Shown: in pieces, positions 1-6,174 of the stretch
How positions within the stretch are numbered: position 1 is the first letter of the stretch
Layout: each line of letters opens with the position of its first letter
Assembly (NCBI GenBank): GCA_019414045.1
Contig: DXMW01000007.1
Coordinates: 53,785-65,542 of the forward strand
DNA: 11,758 nt
From: Collinsella sp.
GTDB lineage: Bacteria; Actinomycetota; Coriobacteriia; Coriobacteriales; Coriobacteriaceae
Direction: 5' to 3'
The notes under the pieces: model-generated
Told to the model about the DNA's origin: nothing
The model's input: only the letters and a program-made list of their open reading frames with translations
Databases searched by the model: none
Translations under genes and position numbers: made by a program

Positions 1-260
1 TCTTTTATGTAGGGTTCTGCGGAAAATGCGCCCCATTATTGAGCGATAGAACGGGACATGCTTTCCGGTGCCTGCCTTTGGCGCGCGTACACACCTCGTC
101 GCACCATTCCGAGCCCGTCTGCTCCCAGACATTCCTCCCACTTTCGCGTCACTTTGCAGACCGTTCGGTCGCCTGTCCGCACACGCGGGTATACTCAAAA
201 CGATAATTATCCTACGCAATACGATGCGGGTTCGACCTGCATGATCCGAAGGGGGCAGTG
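1..260. other. Gene-free leader upstream of the glycosidase-like gene
   Basis: No convincing gene is visible. A frame open from 58 to 261 would encode an Arg/Ser/Pro-rich peptide of low complexity with no recognisable domain, typical of a chance frame in GC-rich DNA. The 3' part is relatively AT-rich, holds a TATACT hexamer at 190-195 and a 10-bp palindrome GATAATTATC at 202-211, and probably contains the promoter and 5' leader of the downstream operon. No well-spaced -35 partner was found. Confidence 0.5.
190..195 (+). promoter_or_regulatory. Possible -10 element for the glycosidase-rsmI operon
   Basis: TATACT matches the -10 consensus at five of six positions and lies about 65 nt before the start codon at 261. 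The best -35-like hexamers (TTGCAG at 154-159, TTCGGT at 164-169) are 30 and 20 nt away, so spacing is poor. The GATAATTATC palindrome just downstream (202-211) could be an operator or chance. Confidence 0.25.
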
Positions 261-1322
261 ATGGAGAGGATACTCGGCGTTAATCTCTCTGGCTGGTTTA
301 TTCCCGAGCCTTGGGTGACCCCGTCGCTGTACGCGGCGACCGGTGCATCCAACGCGGCCGAGCTACAGGAGGCCATGGGTACCGCCGCCTATAACGAGCG
401 CATGCGCCGCCATTACGAGACGTTTGTGAGCGAGGACGATTTTCGCCGCATGGCGCAGATTGGCCTCAATGCCGTGCGTCTGCCGGTGCCCTGGTATGCC
501 TTTGGCTCACAGGGGTCCGATGCGTCCTACATCTCGGTTGTCGACTACATTGACCGTGCAATTGAGTGGGCTGCCAAGTACGACATCCGCGTGCTGCTCG
601 ATCTGGCAACCGTGCCCGGTGGCCAGGGCGATTCCAACGATTCGCCCACCACGCCGGAGGCTGTCGCCGAGTGGCATTCGTCCACCAACGGCCGTCATGT
701 CGCACTCGACGTGCTCGAGCGCTTGGCCGATCGCTATGGCGAGGCCGAGAGCCTGCTGGGCATTGAGCTGCTGGACACGCCGCAGATGAGCGTTCGCAAG
801 AGCCTCTTCACCATGACGGATGGCATTCCGGCCCACTACCTGCGCAATTTCTATCGCGATGCCTACGAGCTCGTTCGTTCGTATATGCCCGAGGATAAGA
901 TCGTCGTCTTCTCGTCGTCGGGGCATCCCAGCGAGTGGAAGCATTTTATGCGCGGCGCCAAGTACAAGAACGTCTACATGGACCTTCACCTGTACCATTA
1001 CCGCGACGAGTACGCGCTCGACATTACGAGCCCCCGCGGGCTGACGACGGCGATTTCGCGTAACAAGCGCGAGCTTAAAGAAGCGATTTCGACTGGGTTC
1101 CCCGTGCTGGTGGGCGAATGGTCGGGTGCGGCGATCTTTGCCAACTCGTCGGTTACGCCCGAGGGCCGCAATGCCTACGAGCGCGTGTTTATCGCCAACC
1201 AGCTGGCTTCGTTTGCGCCGGCTGCCGGTTGGTTCTTCCAAACGTGGAAGACCGAGAAGCGCATTGCAGCATGGGACGCCCGCGCGGCGCTTGGTACGCT
1301 CGAGCGCGGCATGATTGAATAG
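261..1322 (+). CDS. GH5-type glycoside hydrolase homologue, probably catalytically impaired
   Basis: 353 residues with the TIM-barrel layout of GH5 enzymes, closest in motif order to the exo-beta-1,3-glucanase branch (fungal Exg1-like, GH5_9). Visible matches are GVNLSGWFIPEPWVTPSL (6-23), VRLP with the conserved Arg73, the LHLYHY strand (242-247), VGEWSG (284-289) with the expected nucleophile Glu286, and QTWKTE (327-332). Two normally invariant sites are altered: the Asn-Glu-Pro motif carrying the acid/base Glu is Asp-Thr-Pro at 172-174, and the Asp-Leu-His motif on an earlier strand is Asp-Leu-Ala at 114-116. There is no signal peptide, so the protein is likely cytoplasmic. ATG at 261 is preferred over the in-frame GTG at 258 because a G-rich ribosome site at 251-255 is well spaced from it. 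rsmI follows after 6 nt, so the two are probably co-transcribed. It may act as a non-hydrolytic carbohydrate-binding or regulatory protein, or use a different acid; substrate unknown. Confidence 0.8.
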   Translation: MERILGVNLSGWFIPEPWVTPSLYAATGASNAAELQEAMGTAAYNERMRRHYETFVSEDDFRRMAQIGLNAVRLPVPWYAFGSQGSDASYISVVDYIDRAIEWAAKYDIRVLLDLATVPGGQGDSNDSPTTPEAVAEWHSSTNGRHVALDVLERLADRYGEAESLLGIELLDTPQMSVRKSLFTMTDGIPAHYLRNFYRDAYELVRSYMPEDKIVVFSSSGHPSEWKHFMRGAKYKNVYMDLHLYHYRDEYALDITSPRGLTTAISRNKRELKEAISTGFPVLVGEWSGAAIFANSSVTPEGRNAYERVFIANQLASFAPAAGWFFQTWKTEKRIAAWDARAALGTLERGMIE

Positions 1323-1328
1323 GTTGAT

Positions 1329-2207
1329 ATGACGCAAAACAGCGCCCATACGGGCAAACTCTATGTGGTCGGCACGCCCATCGGCAACCTAGGCGACCTG
1401 TCCCCGCGCGTTGGCGAGGCTTTTGCCGCCGCCGATGCCATTTGCTGCGAAGACACGCGTGTGACGTCAAAGCTGCTGATGCACCTGGGCATTTCCAAGC
1501 CGCTTGTCCGTTGCGACGAGAATGTGATCGCTAGCCGCGCTGCCGGCCTGGTCGACCGTCTGCTGGCGGGGGAGACCCTCGCCTTTGCCTCGGACGCCGG
1601 CATGCCGAGCGTGTCCGATCCCGGCCAGGCGCTGGTCGAGGCGGCGCGTGAGGCCGATGTGCCCGTCGAAGTTATTCCCGGGCCCTCTGCTTGCGTCACG
1701 GCGCTTGTTTCGTCCGGCATTCCCTGCGAGCATTTTTTCTTCGAGGGCTTTTTGGGCCGAAAGCACGGCGACCGTGTGCGCCGTTTGCAGCGCCTTGCCG
1801 TGGTGCCTGGCGCACTCATCTTCTACGAGTCTCCACATCGTATCGTGGCGACGCTCGAGGCCGTGGCGGAGGTCTTTCCCCAGCGTGAGGTCGCCGTCTG
1901 CCGCGAACTCACCAAGCTGCACGAGGAGGTCTTGCGCGGGCCCGCTGACCAGCTTGCCGAGGAGCTGCGTGCTCGCGGCGAGGTAAAGGGCGAGATTGCG
2001 CTGGTCATCGCGCCGCCGAGCGAGGACGAGGAGGCCGGCATCGCGCCGGTTGGCGCTGCGGTAGCGGATCCCGACGATGCCCTGCGCGAGGATATCCGCA
2101 CCGCGCTCGAGGAGGGGGAGCCCGCCTCTGCGGTGGCCAAGCGCCTGTCTCAGAAGTATTCGCGCCGCAAGCGCGATGTCTATGCCATGGTGCTCGATAT
2201 GCAATAG
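1329..2207 (+). CDS. rsmI: 16S rRNA (cytidine-1402-2'-O)-methyltransferase RsmI
   Basis: 292 residues, the usual size for this SAM-dependent enzyme of the tetrapyrrole-methylase fold, which 2'-O-methylates C1402 in the P-site region of 16S rRNA. Family motifs appear in order: VGTPIGNLGD (14-23), EDTR (41-44), SDAGMPSVSDPG (88-99), PGPSA (117-121), FYESPHR (165-171), ELTKLHEE (193-200) and GEIALVI (221-227). The C-terminal part (about 248-292) is the small helical domain ending in an Arg/Lys-rich SRRKRDVY segment (278-285). It starts 6 nt after the glycosidase-like stop codon with only a weak ribosome site, which fits translational coupling in one operon. Confidence 0.95.
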   Translation: MTQNSAHTGKLYVVGTPIGNLGDLSPRVGEAFAAADAICCEDTRVTSKLLMHLGISKPLVRCDENVIASRAAGLVDRLLAGETLAFASDAGMPSVSDPGQALVEAAREADVPVEVIPGPSACVTALVSSGIPCEHFFFEGFLGRKHGDRVRRLQRLAVVPGALIFYESPHRIVATLEAVAEVFPQREVAVCRELTKLHEEVLRGPADQLAEELRARGEVKGEIALVIAPPSEDEEAGIAPVGAAVADPDDALREDIRTALEEGEPASAVAKRLSQKYSRRKRDVYAMVLDMQ

Positions 2208-2231
2208 ATGGAGGATATCCAGCCCTTGCGC

Positions 2232-2237
2232 TAGAAT
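2232..2237 (+). promoter_or_regulatory. Candidate -10 element for metG
   Basis: TAGAAT, one mismatch from consensus, lies in the 69-nt gap between rsmI and metG and 39 nt before the metG start. The sequence at the expected -35 position (about 2209-2214) is a poor match. An independent metG promoter is therefore possible but not proven; read-through from rsmI is the alternative. Confidence 0.3.
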
Positions 2238-2262
2238 CATCCCCTGTATGCAACGTTTTTCT

Positions 2263-2267
2263 GGAGG
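2263..2267 (+). promoter_or_regulatory. Ribosome binding site of metG
   Basis: GGAGG, 9 nt before ATG 2277. It fixes the start at MDQSKPS rather than an internal methionine. Confidence 0.75.
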
Positions 2268-2276
2268 ACAAACCCC

Positions 2277-3878
2277 ATGGATCAAAGCAAGCCTTCGTTC
2301 TTTATCACGACGCCCATCTACTACGTCAACGCCGATCCGCACCTGGGCACGGCTTATTCCACCATCATCGCCGACGTTCAGGCTCGCTATCGCCGCTCCG
2401 CCGGCTATAACGTCAAGTTCCTGACCGGCATGGACGAGCACGGCGAGAAGGTCGCCGAGGCCGCAGCCAAGCATGGCATGACGCCGCAGGAGTGGACCGA
2501 TAGCCAGGCCCCGCACTTCAAGGAGCTTTGGAGCAAGCTCGAGATTTCCAACGACGACTTCATCCGCACCACCGAGCCGCGCCAGCATCATGCCGTGCAG
2601 TACCTGTGGGAGCGCATGAAGGAGTCCGGTTACCTGTATAAGGGCAGCTACGACGGTTGGTATTGCGTGCCTGACGAGACCTACTTCACTGATACGCAGG
2701 TCCAGAAGGGCGACGAGGAGTACGGCAGCGTCGGCCAGCATCTATGCCCCGACTGCCACCGTCCGCTTGAGCGCGTGCAGGAGGAGTCCTACTTCTTTAA
2801 GCTTTCCGCCTTCCAGGACAAGCTTCTCAAGCTCTATGACGAGCACCCCGACTTTGTCGAGCCTGCGTTCCGCATGAACGAGGTACGTAGCTTTGTCGAG
2901 GGCGGCCTTAACGACCTTTCCGTGAGCCGCACGAGCTTTGACTGGGGCATTCAGGTCCCGTTTGACGAGGGTCACGTGACCTACGTGTGGTTCGATGCGT
3001 TGCTCAACTATATGACGGCCGTCGGCTACGGTGTCGACACCGACGAGGCCCGTGCCGAGCTGGCCTATCGCTGGCCCGCGCAGTTCCACATCGTGGGTAA
3101 GGACATCATCCGCTTCCACTGCGTCATTTGGCCCGCGATGCTCATGGCCATCGGCGAGGCCCTGCCCGAGCACGTCTTTGCCCACGGCTTCCTGACCGTG
3201 CGCAATGCCGAGACCGGTAAGGCCGAGAAGATGTCCAAGAGCCGCGGCAACGCCATCGCTCCGCAGGATGTTATCGACATGCTGGGCGTCGAGGGCTACC
3301 GCTATTACTTTATGACCGACGTGGTCCCCGGCACCGACGGCGCCATCAGCTTCGATCGTATGGAGCAGGTCTACAACGCCGATCTGGCCAACAGCTGGGG
3401 GAACCTCATCTCGCGCTCGCTCAACATGAGCGCAAAGTACTTTGACGGCTGCGCCCCGGCTAAACCGGCGTCTGCCGACGCGTTCGATAACCCGCTGGCA
3501 AAGATTGCCGACGGTTTGGTCGAGCGCTACATGGCCAAGATGGACGTGCTCGATTACGGTGGAGCCAAGGATGAGGTTATGGAGCTCATCCATGCCGCCA
3601 ACCACTACATCGAGGACTCCGAGCCCTGGGCGCTTGCCAAGGACGAGGCCAAAGCTGACGAGCTGGCATTTGTGATCTACAACCTGCTCGAGGCCATCCG
3701 CATCGCCGCCCACCTGCTGATGCCGCTCATGCCCCAGACTTCTGTTGAGGCTCTGCGCCGCTTGTCCTGTGAGGGCGAGGCCGCGAGCGACGACCTCAAG
3801 GGCATTTGCACTTGGGGCCTGCTTGCCGGTGGTCAGCCCGTCGAGAAGGGCGATCCGCTGTTCCCGCGTCTGGCGTAG
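2277..3878 (+). CDS. metG: Methionyl-tRNA synthetase
   Basis: 533 residues; charges tRNA-Met with methionine in the cytoplasm. It is a class I synthetase. The HIGH signature appears as HLGT (22-25) after YYVNADP, and KMSKS is at 318-322. EESYFFKLS (169-177), SVSRTSFDWG (215-224), YVWFDAL (236-242) and VGKDIIRFH (273-281) are characteristic of the Bacillus/Thermus-type enzyme. The connective-peptide knuckle has Cys130, Cys157 and Cys160, but the fourth usual Cys is Asp133 (Cys-x2-Asp...Cys-x2-Cys). The helical anticodon-binding domain occupies about 375-520. The protein ends there, without the C-terminal EMAPII-like tRNA-binding domain found in the longer (~660 residue) versions. A terminator follows the gene. 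Confidence 0.97.
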   Translation: MDQSKPSFFITTPIYYVNADPHLGTAYSTIIADVQARYRRSAGYNVKFLTGMDEHGEKVAEAAAKHGMTPQEWTDSQAPHFKELWSKLEISNDDFIRTTEPRQHHAVQYLWERMKESGYLYKGSYDGWYCVPDETYFTDTQVQKGDEEYGSVGQHLCPDCHRPLERVQEESYFFKLSAFQDKLLKLYDEHPDFVEPAFRMNEVRSFVEGGLNDLSVSRTSFDWGIQVPFDEGHVTYVWFDALLNYMTAVGYGVDTDEARAELAYRWPAQFHIVGKDIIRFHCVIWPAMLMAIGEALPEHVFAHGFLTVRNAETGKAEKMSKSRGNAIAPQDVIDMLGVEGYRYYFMTDVVPGTDGAISFDRMEQVYNADLANSWGNLISRSLNMSAKYFDGCAPAKPASADAFDNPLAKIADGLVERYMAKMDVLDYGGAKDEVMELIHAANHYIEDSEPWALAKDEAKADELAFVIYNLLEAIRIAAHLLMPLMPQTSVEALRRLSCEGEAASDDLKGICTWGLLAGGQPVEKGDPLFPRLA

Positions 3879-3920
3879 AGACCGCGCGAGCGCCATATCG
3901 GCAATTTGCTGTTTAGCTGT

Positions 3921-3956
3921 AAGGGCATGGCCGCCACGGTCCATGCCCTTTTGTTT
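3921..3956 (+). terminator. Rho-independent terminator after metG
   Basis: A perfect 10-bp stem, AAGGGCATGG (3921-3930) with CCATGCCCTT (3941-3950), is followed by a T-rich tail TTTTGTTT. Three further CCG/CGG pairs may form inside the loop. It separates metG from rsmA. Confidence 0.9.
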
Positions 3957-3975
3957 CAAGACGCCGCCATCATGC

Positions 3976-3983
3976 TAAGGAGG
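3976..3983 (+). promoter_or_regulatory. Strong ribosome binding site of rsmA
   Basis: TAAGGAGG is a near-perfect anti-16S match, 5 nt before ATG 3989, and decides the start codon. Confidence 0.85.
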
Positions 3984-3988
3984 CAACC

Positions 3989-4849
3989 ATGACAACTTCG
4001 CCTTTGGCAAACCCCACGGCCACCAGGGAGCTGCTGGAGGAGTTTGGCCTTGCGACCAAGCATCGCCTGGGCCAGAACTTTCTAATCGACAATCATGTGA
4101 TCGAGCGTATCTGCGAGCTTGCCGAGCTTGCAGGTGACGAGCGCGTACTCGAGGTGGGTCCGGGTTGCGGTACGTTGACACTTGCGTTGCTGCAGGAAGC
4201 GGCGTGCGTTACGTCCATTGAGGCCGATCCTGAGCTCGAACCGGTGCTCGACGCCCATGCCGCCGACTATGCCAACTTCCGCTTTATCATGGGCGACGCG
4301 CTTAAGGTTGGCCCGGAGCAGATTGAGCAGGCCGCCGGCGGCGAGCCCACGGTATTTGTCGCGAACTTGCCCTATAACGTGGCGGCGACGATCATTTTGC
4401 AATTTTTCCAGACGATGCCGGCGCTCAAGCGCGCCGTCGTCATGGTGCAAAAGGAGGTTGCCGATCGCATTGCCGCAGTGCCGGGCAACAAGACCTATGG
4501 CGGCTATACGGCAAAGCTTGGCCTGTATGCGCAGGTAACGGGTCGCTTTGAGGTGCCGCCGCGTTGCTTTATGCCGGCGCCACACGTGGACTCGGCCGTC
4601 GTGCGTATCGACCGTGTTGACGGTGTGGTGCCCGAAGGACTCGATCGCGAATTTGTGGCCCGCGTGATTGACGCTGCATTTGCTCAGCGTCGCAAGACCA
4701 TCCGCAATTCCATGAGCGCCAACGGCTTTGCCAAGGACGTGCTCGATGCCGCCTTTGAGGCTTGCGGTATCGCACCCACCACGCGCGCCGAGACGCTCGG
4801 CGTCGCCGACTTTGTGTGCCTGGCTCGGGAGCTTTCCCATGACGCTTAA
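3989..4849 (+). CDS. rsmA: 16S rRNA (adenine-1518/1519-N6)-dimethyltransferase RsmA (KsgA)
   Basis: 286 residues, normal for KsgA/Dim1. It uses SAM to dimethylate two adjacent adenines in the 3'-terminal helix of 16S rRNA during 30S maturation. Visible signatures are LGQNFL (27-32), the SAM-binding VLEVGPGCGTLT (53-64), GDAL (102-105), the catalytic NLPYN (126-130), the P-rich RNA-contact stretch PPRCFMPAPHVDSAVV (190-205), and AFAQRRKTIRN in the C-terminal domain (230-240). The upstream metG terminator implies its own promoter, which I could not identify with confidence. Its last 11 nt overlap the start of tatD, so the two are translated from one message. The metG/rsmA/tatD neighbourhood is conserved in many Gram-positive genomes. 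Confidence 0.97.
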   Translation: MTTSPLANPTATRELLEEFGLATKHRLGQNFLIDNHVIERICELAELAGDERVLEVGPGCGTLTLALLQEAACVTSIEADPELEPVLDAHAADYANFRFIMGDALKVGPEQIEQAAGGEPTVFVANLPYNVAATIILQFFQTMPALKRAVVMVQKEVADRIAAVPGNKTYGGYTAKLGLYAQVTGRFEVPPRCFMPAPHVDSAVVRIDRVDGVVPEGLDREFVARVIDAAFAQRRKTIRNSMSANGFAKDVLDAAFEACGIAPTTRAETLGVADFVCLARELSHDA

Positions 4850-5756
4850 TGCCGAACGCGTGACGTTTACCAAGAAAAAGAAGACGGTTGCTTGTCCCGT
4901 GCCCTTGGCACCGCTTGCCGACACACATGCGCATCTGCTTTCGTTCTGGGGCAAGGATGTGCCCGAGACACTCGTGCGTGCCAAGGCGGCAGGCATCGAC
5001 CTGTTGGTGACGGTCTTCGACCCCATCGCCGACAAGCGCAGCGTGACGGACTATAGCGACTGGCTCGTGCGCGAAATTCTGCCGATGCAGGATATCCCGC
5101 AGATCAAGTATCTTGCCGGCGTGCATCCGTATGGCGCGCCGGACTATACCGACGACATTCACGCGCAGGTTGTTGCTGCGCTTGATGACCCTTTGTGTGC
5201 CGGTATTGGCGAAATCGGTCTGGACTACCACATGGATTACGACGACGACATCACGCCGGCGCCCCACAGCGTGCAGATTGATTGCATGGCGCGCCAGCTC
5301 GAGCTTGCCGTGTGTCGTAACGTGCCGGTGGAGCTGCATCTGCGTCACGAGGACATGGACCAGGAGCGTACCTCGCACGTGGACGCCTACAACGTGCTTC
5401 GTGAGGTGGGCGTGCCCCAGGCCGGTTGTGTGCTGCACTGTTTTGGCGAGGACCGCGCCACGATGGAGCGCTTTGTGGAGCTGGGCTGCTATATCGCCTA
5501 TGGTGGTGCGGCCACCTTTAAGCGCAACGACGACGTGCGCGAGGCATTTGCGGCAACCCCACTCGATCGAATTTTGTTCGAGACGGATTGCCCGTATATG
5601 GCTCCGGAGCCCATCCGCGGTCTTGAATGCGAGCCCGCAATGATCTCCATTACGGCAAACGCGCTGGTTAACGACCGTGTCGATCGCACTGGTGAGGACG
5701 CCGAAACAATCGCGCATGCCGCTTGGGAAAATGCCTGCAAACTTTTTCAAAAATAG
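4839..5756 (+). CDS. tatD: TatD family metal-dependent hydrolase (DNase)
   Basis: 305 residues, a TIM-barrel metallohydrolase with likely 3'-5' exonuclease activity on DNA. Metal-ligand motifs appear in order: DTHAHL with His30 and His32, GVHPYGAPD (94-102), GEIGLDYH with Glu125 (124-131), ELHLRHED with His167, LHCFGED with His200, and LFETDCPYMAPEP with Asp250. The protein is longer than the ~260-residue E. coli enzyme because of a Lys-rich N-terminal extension of about 20 residues and an acidic insertion after GLDYH (about 132-140). ATG 4839 is chosen over the open frame reaching back to 4728 because the GGGAG at 4827-4831 is well spaced and the resulting 11-nt overlap with rsmA suits coupling. 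It is probably in an operon with rsmA. Confidence 0.92.
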   Translation: MTLNAERVTFTKKKKTVACPVPLAPLADTHAHLLSFWGKDVPETLVRAKAAGIDLLVTVFDPIADKRSVTDYSDWLVREILPMQDIPQIKYLAGVHPYGAPDYTDDIHAQVVAALDDPLCAGIGEIGLDYHMDYDDDITPAPHSVQIDCMARQLELAVCRNVPVELHLRHEDMDQERTSHVDAYNVLREVGVPQAGCVLHCFGEDRATMERFVELGCYIAYGGAATFKRNDDVREAFAATPLDRILFETDCPYMAPEPIRGLECEPAMISITANALVNDRVDRTGEDAETIAHAAWENACKLFQK

Positions 5757-5759
5757 TTC

Positions 5760-5788
5760 TTGCGTTCGCGGTGGCGCTCCGTTATTCT
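5760..5788 (+). promoter_or_regulatory. Promoter of tRNA-Leu
   Basis: TTGCGT (5760-5765), a 17-nt spacer and TATTCT (5783-5788) place the start of transcription a few nucleotides before the tRNA 5' end at 5800. The -35 lies just 4 nt past the tatD stop codon, and no tatD terminator is visible between them. Confidence 0.5.
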
Positions 5789-5799
5789 AATTCCTGCAC

Positions 5800-5886
5800 G
5801 CGGGCGTGGCGGAATTGGCAGACGCGTACGGTTCAGGTCCGTATGGGGGCAACCCCATGAAGGTTCAAGTCCTTTCGCCCGCACCA
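5800..5886 (+). tRNA. tRNA-Leu(CAG)
   Basis: 87 nt with encoded CCA. Acceptor GCGGGCG (5800-5806) pairs with CGCCCGC ahead of ACCA. The anticodon arm TACGG-TTCAGGT-CCGTA (5827-5843) gives anticodon CAG, reading CUG. A long class II variable arm, TGGGG-GCAA-CCCCA, is as expected for leucine tRNA. The T-arm carries GGTTCAAGTCC. It is followed by a terminator and then by a repeat unit that duplicates its last 18 nt. Confidence 0.96.
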
Positions 5887-5893
5887 TTGATTG

Positions 5894-5922
5894 AAAGAGC
5901 TCCCAGCAATGGGGGCTTTTTT
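5894..5922 (+). terminator. Terminator of tRNA-Leu
   Basis: Stem AGCTCCCA (5898-5905) with TGGGGGCT (5910-5917), a 4-nt loop and six T residues. A near-identical second copy occurs 189 nt downstream at 6083-6111. Confidence 0.85.
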
Positions 5923-6057
5923 GTTATGGGCCCACCGCGGGGACTTGAACCTGCGAAGGAGCGAGCGTCAAGAAAACGCGGAGCGTTTTTAGCGAGCTGG
6001 CGAGTCCGCCGGCAGGCGGCCGAAGCCGGTGCGTATCCGCGAAGCGGATACGCGGAC

Positions 6058-6075
6058 GTCCTTTCGCCCGCACCA
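6058..6075 (+). pseudogene. Detached 3' end of tRNA-Leu
   Basis: 18 nt identical to the 3' end of tRNA-Leu(CAG), running from within the T-loop through the encoded CCA. There is no 5' portion of a tRNA upstream, only the hairpin core. It resembles the remnant left at a tRNA attachment site. Confidence 0.75.
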
Positions 6076-6082
6076 TTGATTG

Positions 6083-6111
6083 AAAGAGCTCCCAGCAATG
6101 GGAGCTTTTTT
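6083..6111 (+). terminator. Second copy of the tRNA-Leu terminator
   Basis: Stem AGCTCCCA/TGGGAGCT with a GCAA loop and a T tract. A G-to-A change relative to the first copy turns its G.T wobble into a fully Watson-Crick stem. It lies upstream of the SPFH gene and insulates it from the tRNA transcript. Confidence 0.8.
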
Positions 6112-6174
6112 GTTATGCACGATCTCCTTGGACGGGTATCCTAATGCCAACGTGTGCCTATCAGAGGAGAGACC

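Larger units (their letters stand above)
5869..6117 (+). repeat. tRNA-Leu-associated composite repeat (3'-end duplication plus structured core)
   Basis: A 60-nt direct repeat, 5869-5928 and 6058-6117 with one mismatch, carries the last 18 nt of tRNA-Leu (from the T-loop through CCA) plus the terminator. Between the copies is a 129-nt core (5929-6057). The core starts with CACCGC, then an antisense T-arm GGACTTGAACCT (5941-5952). It continues with three hairpins: AAAACGC-GGA-GCGTTTT (5973-5989), CCGCC-GGCA-GGCGG (6006-6019), and a perfect 10-bp stem GCGTATCCGC/GCGGATACGC (6031-6040/6044-6053). Homologous cores follow tRNA-Arg genes in this window. No protein-coding capacity is evident. Confidence 0.8.

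Noticed and set aside
58..261. Open frame of 67 codons upstream of the glycosidase-like gene
   Set aside because: Low-complexity Arg/Ser/Pro-rich translation, no ribosome site, and it covers the likely promoter region.
1467..2741. Long reverse-strand frame opposite rsmI and metG
   Set aside because: It spans two well-supported genes and gives Gly/Leu/Arg/His-rich composition; typical GC-rich shadow. The same applies to reverse frames at 507-1349, 2742-3959, 4082-5035, 4569-5750, 5989-7095 and 8875-10185.
4728..4838. Earlier start for the tatD frame
   Set aside because: It would overlap rsmA by over 120 nt with no ribosome site; ATG 4839 has GGGAG at proper spacing.
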